This document shows, one piece after another, positions 4,438 through 6,549 of a stretch of 6,549 nucleotides of DNA. Made by a program: the position numbers and the translations under genes. How positions within the stretch are numbered: the stretch's first letter is position 1; every line of letters starts with the position of its first letter. A model generated the notes under the pieces. It was not told the DNA's origin. It did not search any database and was given only the letters and a program-made list of their open reading frames with translations. This stretch comes from Nitrospirota bacterium (GTDB lineage Bacteria; Nitrospirota; Thermodesulfovibrionia; Thermodesulfovibrionales; Magnetobacteriaceae), in assembly GCA_015233265.1 (NCBI GenBank), contig JADFXZ010000123.1, forward strand, positions 1 through 6,549. The letters are read 5' to 3'.

Positions 4438-5502
4438 TTACTCGGGCATTTCTTTATACATATAAAAACCTGCGGCGGCAAACATTAAGGGTATTATCCA
4501 TGGGGCAAAAAATGCCCCAAACGTCCCCGAATATCCAAACGAAATCGCCATCGCATAGGCTATCCAATAAAGAAGGCTTATCACTATGGCAATTCCCGCG
4601 TTTATCAGGCCGCTTCCCATCTTAAACCGCGATGAGATCGCTACCCCCAAGAGCATCATCACCAGACACGTAAATGGATACGCAAGTTTGGCGTACATAT
4701 CCACAAGGCTCCTCTGGTTGTTATATCCGGCGGCCTTCAGGCGCTTGTTATACTTGTACAGCTCAGAAAACGGCAGCTCATCAGCTATCAGTTCATTCTC
4801 TTCATATATGTCAATGGCGCTGAACTGCCCAAGCGGGATTGCCGTAAATCGCTCAGCGCTGAGGTTATCCATGCCGTAGCGCGTACCGTCCTGAATAACC
4901 CACCGGCTGCCATCCCATACGCATATCCTGCCCTTGATTATCTCCGTAATTCCGCCGTCTTTTGTTATAAAGGCCGTCACATAGAAGAGGGTCTTCTGGT
5001 CTGGTACGTAAAAGTTCGCGTTTACTATCATGTCCTTTTTTTCCATAAACCAGATGTCCTGGGTCTTGTAGGGAAGCCTGTTGCGATTGTTTTTGATTTT
5101 AAAAATAAGATTGTTGGCCTCCTGGTTAAAACGGCTCGATACATACTCGTCAACGGCAAAATCAACACACGTAAGCATCACGGCTATTACGATAAATGGA
5201 ATGAACAGCCGCTTTATCCTGCCGCCTGCCGCCTTATATGCTATTAATTCATTATATCTTGAGGCCTGCCCAAAGACCATCAACGTTGCCATCAATATGG
5301 ACATAGGCAGGAGATATTTAAAATACTTAGGTGTGACAAACGCCCAAAACTTCGCCATATCGCTTAACGACGGGGAGAACTTTACAATCTTATCGAGCTT
5401 GTCTATGACCTCAAATGTGCCCATTACCATGGCAAATCCTACAGATATTACCAGTACATGCAAAGCTAGGCTCTTAATGTAGTGGCGAACGACTATGTTC
5501 AT
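4438..5502 (-). CDS. lptG: LPS export ABC transporter permease LptG
   Basis: LptG is one of the two inner-membrane permease subunits that, with the ATPase LptB, extract lipopolysaccharide from the outer leaflet of the inner membrane and pass it to LptC/LptA. The 354 residues have the YjgP/YjgQ plan: three N-terminal membrane segments (about 11-32, 60-79, 98-117), a periplasmic beta-jellyroll (about 125-260), and three C-terminal segments (about 271-291, 299-322, 329-348). The cytoplasmic coupling helix that contacts LptB is SRYNELIAYKAAGGRIKR (81-98), with the conserved Glu85 and AAG. The length is normal. Start ATG 5502 lies within the last codons of lptF; the ATGA overlap (5502-5499) implies translational coupling. 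LptG is distinguished from LptF here mainly by its downstream position and its N-terminus (MNIVVRHYIKSLALHVLVIS). Confidence 0.95.
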   Translation of the reverse strand: MNIVVRHYIKSLALHVLVISVGFAMVMGTFEVIDKLDKIVKFSPSLSDMAKFWAFVTPKYFKYLLPMSILMATLMVFGQASRYNELIAYKAAGGRIKRLFIPFIVIAVMLTCVDFAVDEYVSSRFNQEANNLIFKIKNNRNRLPYKTQDIWFMEKKDMIVNANFYVPDQKTLFYVTAFITKDGGITEIIKGRICVWDGSRWVIQDGTRYGMDNLSAERFTAIPLGQFSAIDIYEENELIADELPFSELYKYNKRLKAAGYNNQRSLVDMYAKLAYPFTCLVMMLLGVAISSRFKMGSGLINAGIAIVISLLYWIAYAMAISFGYSGTFGAFFAPWIIPLMFAAAGFYMYKEMPE

Positions 5503-6549
5503 CTCGTGTTTTCCCTTCTAAAGACATAAACCGATATGATAAGCAAGACCGAAAAAGGAATCCATCCTGCTGCAATATGTGAAATTCCACCCGATCTGGC
5601 GAGTTTCTCAAAATATATCAACATGCTGTAATAGGCCAAAAACACCAGCATTGCAAGGCTGAGGCCGCCAAGTTTTCCGGTCTTGGCCGAGAGCATTGCA
5701 AACGCGGGGGCAAAAAAACTTATAACCAACACCAAAAGCGGCAGCGCCAGTCGCCTGTGAAACTCTAAAAACACGGAGATGCGCTCCTCCCCGCTGGTCT
5801 CCTTAGTGCGCTTTAGCACCTCAAACGGCGTCAGTTCGCTTATCTGCGACGTAATCTCAGGATTGAATTTTATTATCATATTATAAGAGCCGAACGCTAT
5901 CTTTGTAACCGTCTCGTTATCCGGCAAAAATACCTCCCCGTTTCTCAGAACGAACTCAATGCCGCCCTCCCCATAGACATTTATGTTGCCCTCTTTGGCG
6001 AAGATTGTCCAGTGTCTGTTCTCATCACGCTTGTCATAGATAAAAACGTCTTTAATCGCTCGTTCAGAGGGTTTTTCCCTGACTAAGACAACGACATTCT
6101 TAAACAGCGTATAAAACACCCCCTCTTTGATTGCCATTGGGGATTTGTTGATAATAATGTTTGTGACATTTTTTCTGAGTGATGTGGAAGTTGCCGGGCC
6201 AAGATAAAAACTATTGAACGCCGAGGCGCAAAAACACAGAAATCCGAAAAAAAACACTGGCTTTGCCAATGCGGCAAAAGACACACCGGCAGACTTTAAG
6301 ACAATAATCTCATTGTCCGCGTTGAGTCTGCCATAAGTAAAGAGCACGGCAGTCATTAGAGACATCGGTATGGTAAGCGCAAAAAGCTGCGGCTGAACTA
6401 ACAGAATGATCTTGAGAAAATCATAGGCCGACGCCCCTACCCCCGAAAGCAGCATACTGAACTTCAGTATGCGCTCCATCATCAGTATCATATTAAAGGC
6501 GGTCATACTGAGAAAAAAAGAGACAAGAAGTTCTCTAAAAAAATACCTA
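5499..6549 (-). CDS. lptF: LPS export ABC transporter permease LptF (5' end beyond right edge)
   Basis: LptF is the partner permease of LptG in the LptB2FG lipopolysaccharide extractor. Counting from the first ATG in the window (6506), 335 residues are seen: membrane segments near 31-57, 82-103, 252-273, 281-298 and 311-329; a coupling helix RLNADNEIIVLKSAGVS (60-76) with Glu66; and a periplasmic jellyroll (about 112-220). That ATG is internal. The frame stays open to the edge and reads RYFFRELLVSFFLS directly before it, which is the standard LptF start (RY-x2-RE-x2 followed by the first membrane helix). So the true start lies a few codons past 6549 and the gene is 5'-partial here. The TTTTTTT and CTCTTT stretches upstream of 6506 are codons and do not form a ribosome site. 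The downstream gene lptG overlaps by 4 bp. Confidence 0.95.
   Translation of the reverse strand, partial: RYFFRELLVSFFLSMTAFNMILMMERILKFSMLLSGVGASAYDFLKIILLVQPQLFALTIPMSLMTAVLFTYGRLNADNEIIVLKSAGVSFAALAKPVFFFGFLCFCASAFNSFYLGPATSTSLRKNVTNIIINKSPMAIKEGVFYTLFKNVVVLVREKPSERAIKDVFIYDKRDENRHWTIFAKEGNINVYGEGGIEFVLRNGEVFLPDNETVTKIAFGSYNMIIKFNPEITSQISELTPFEVLKRTKETSGEERISVFLEFHRRLALPLLVLVISFFAPAFAMLSAKTGKLGGLSLAMLVFLAYYSMLIYFEKLARSGGISHIAAGWIPFSVLLIISVYVFRRENTR

Overview
The window looks like a piece of chromosome from a Gram-negative bacterium: it carries the inner-membrane LPS exporter pair lptF/lptG, an aspartate kinase with two ACT domains, and the first codons of ribosomal protein S12. The moderate base composition and the mix of small toxin-antitoxin, Uma2 and DUF5618 genes would fit Nitrospirota or Desulfobacterota-like lineages. 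That placement is an impression and was not tested.

Layout. The left edge (1-47, minus) is the 5' end of rpsL, with a TTG start and its own near-consensus sigma70 promoter reading leftward. Back to back with it, a perfect TTGACA-N18-TATAAT promoter drives a small DUF5618 gene (303-698, plus). A TauE/SafE-type membrane transporter follows on the same strand (783-1679). It converges, with only 7 bp between stop codons, on aspartate kinase (1687-2922, minus). That gene contains a strong internal Shine-Dalgarno and ATG exactly where the separate beta (ACT-only) subunit starts in Bacillus and Corynebacterium enzymes. Upstream of the kinase lies a 195-bp gap with a perfect 8-bp inverted repeat close to its start.

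Next comes a brnT toxin / CopG-type antitoxin operon (3118-3667, minus; toxin first, genes overlapping by 35 nt). Its promoter, start codon and a perfect 7-bp-arm palindrome are superimposed. Divergent from it is a Uma2-family nuclease gene (3867-4388, plus), whose extended -10 promoter puts the expected transcript start on the A of the ATG. The rest of the window is lptG and lptF (minus, ATGA overlap). lptF runs off the right edge: its frame stays open and reads as a normal LptF N-terminus beyond the first ATG in the window.

Most of the window is ordinary core metabolism and envelope biology with a small nuclease and toxin-antitoxin insertion between lysC and lptGF. I see no tRNA or rRNA gene, no CRISPR array, no insertion sequence and no convincing new multi-gene system. 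The points most worth a second look are regulatory: the internal start in aspartate kinase, the superimposed promoter/operator/start of brnT, the apparently leaderless Uma2 gene, and the two inverted repeats.
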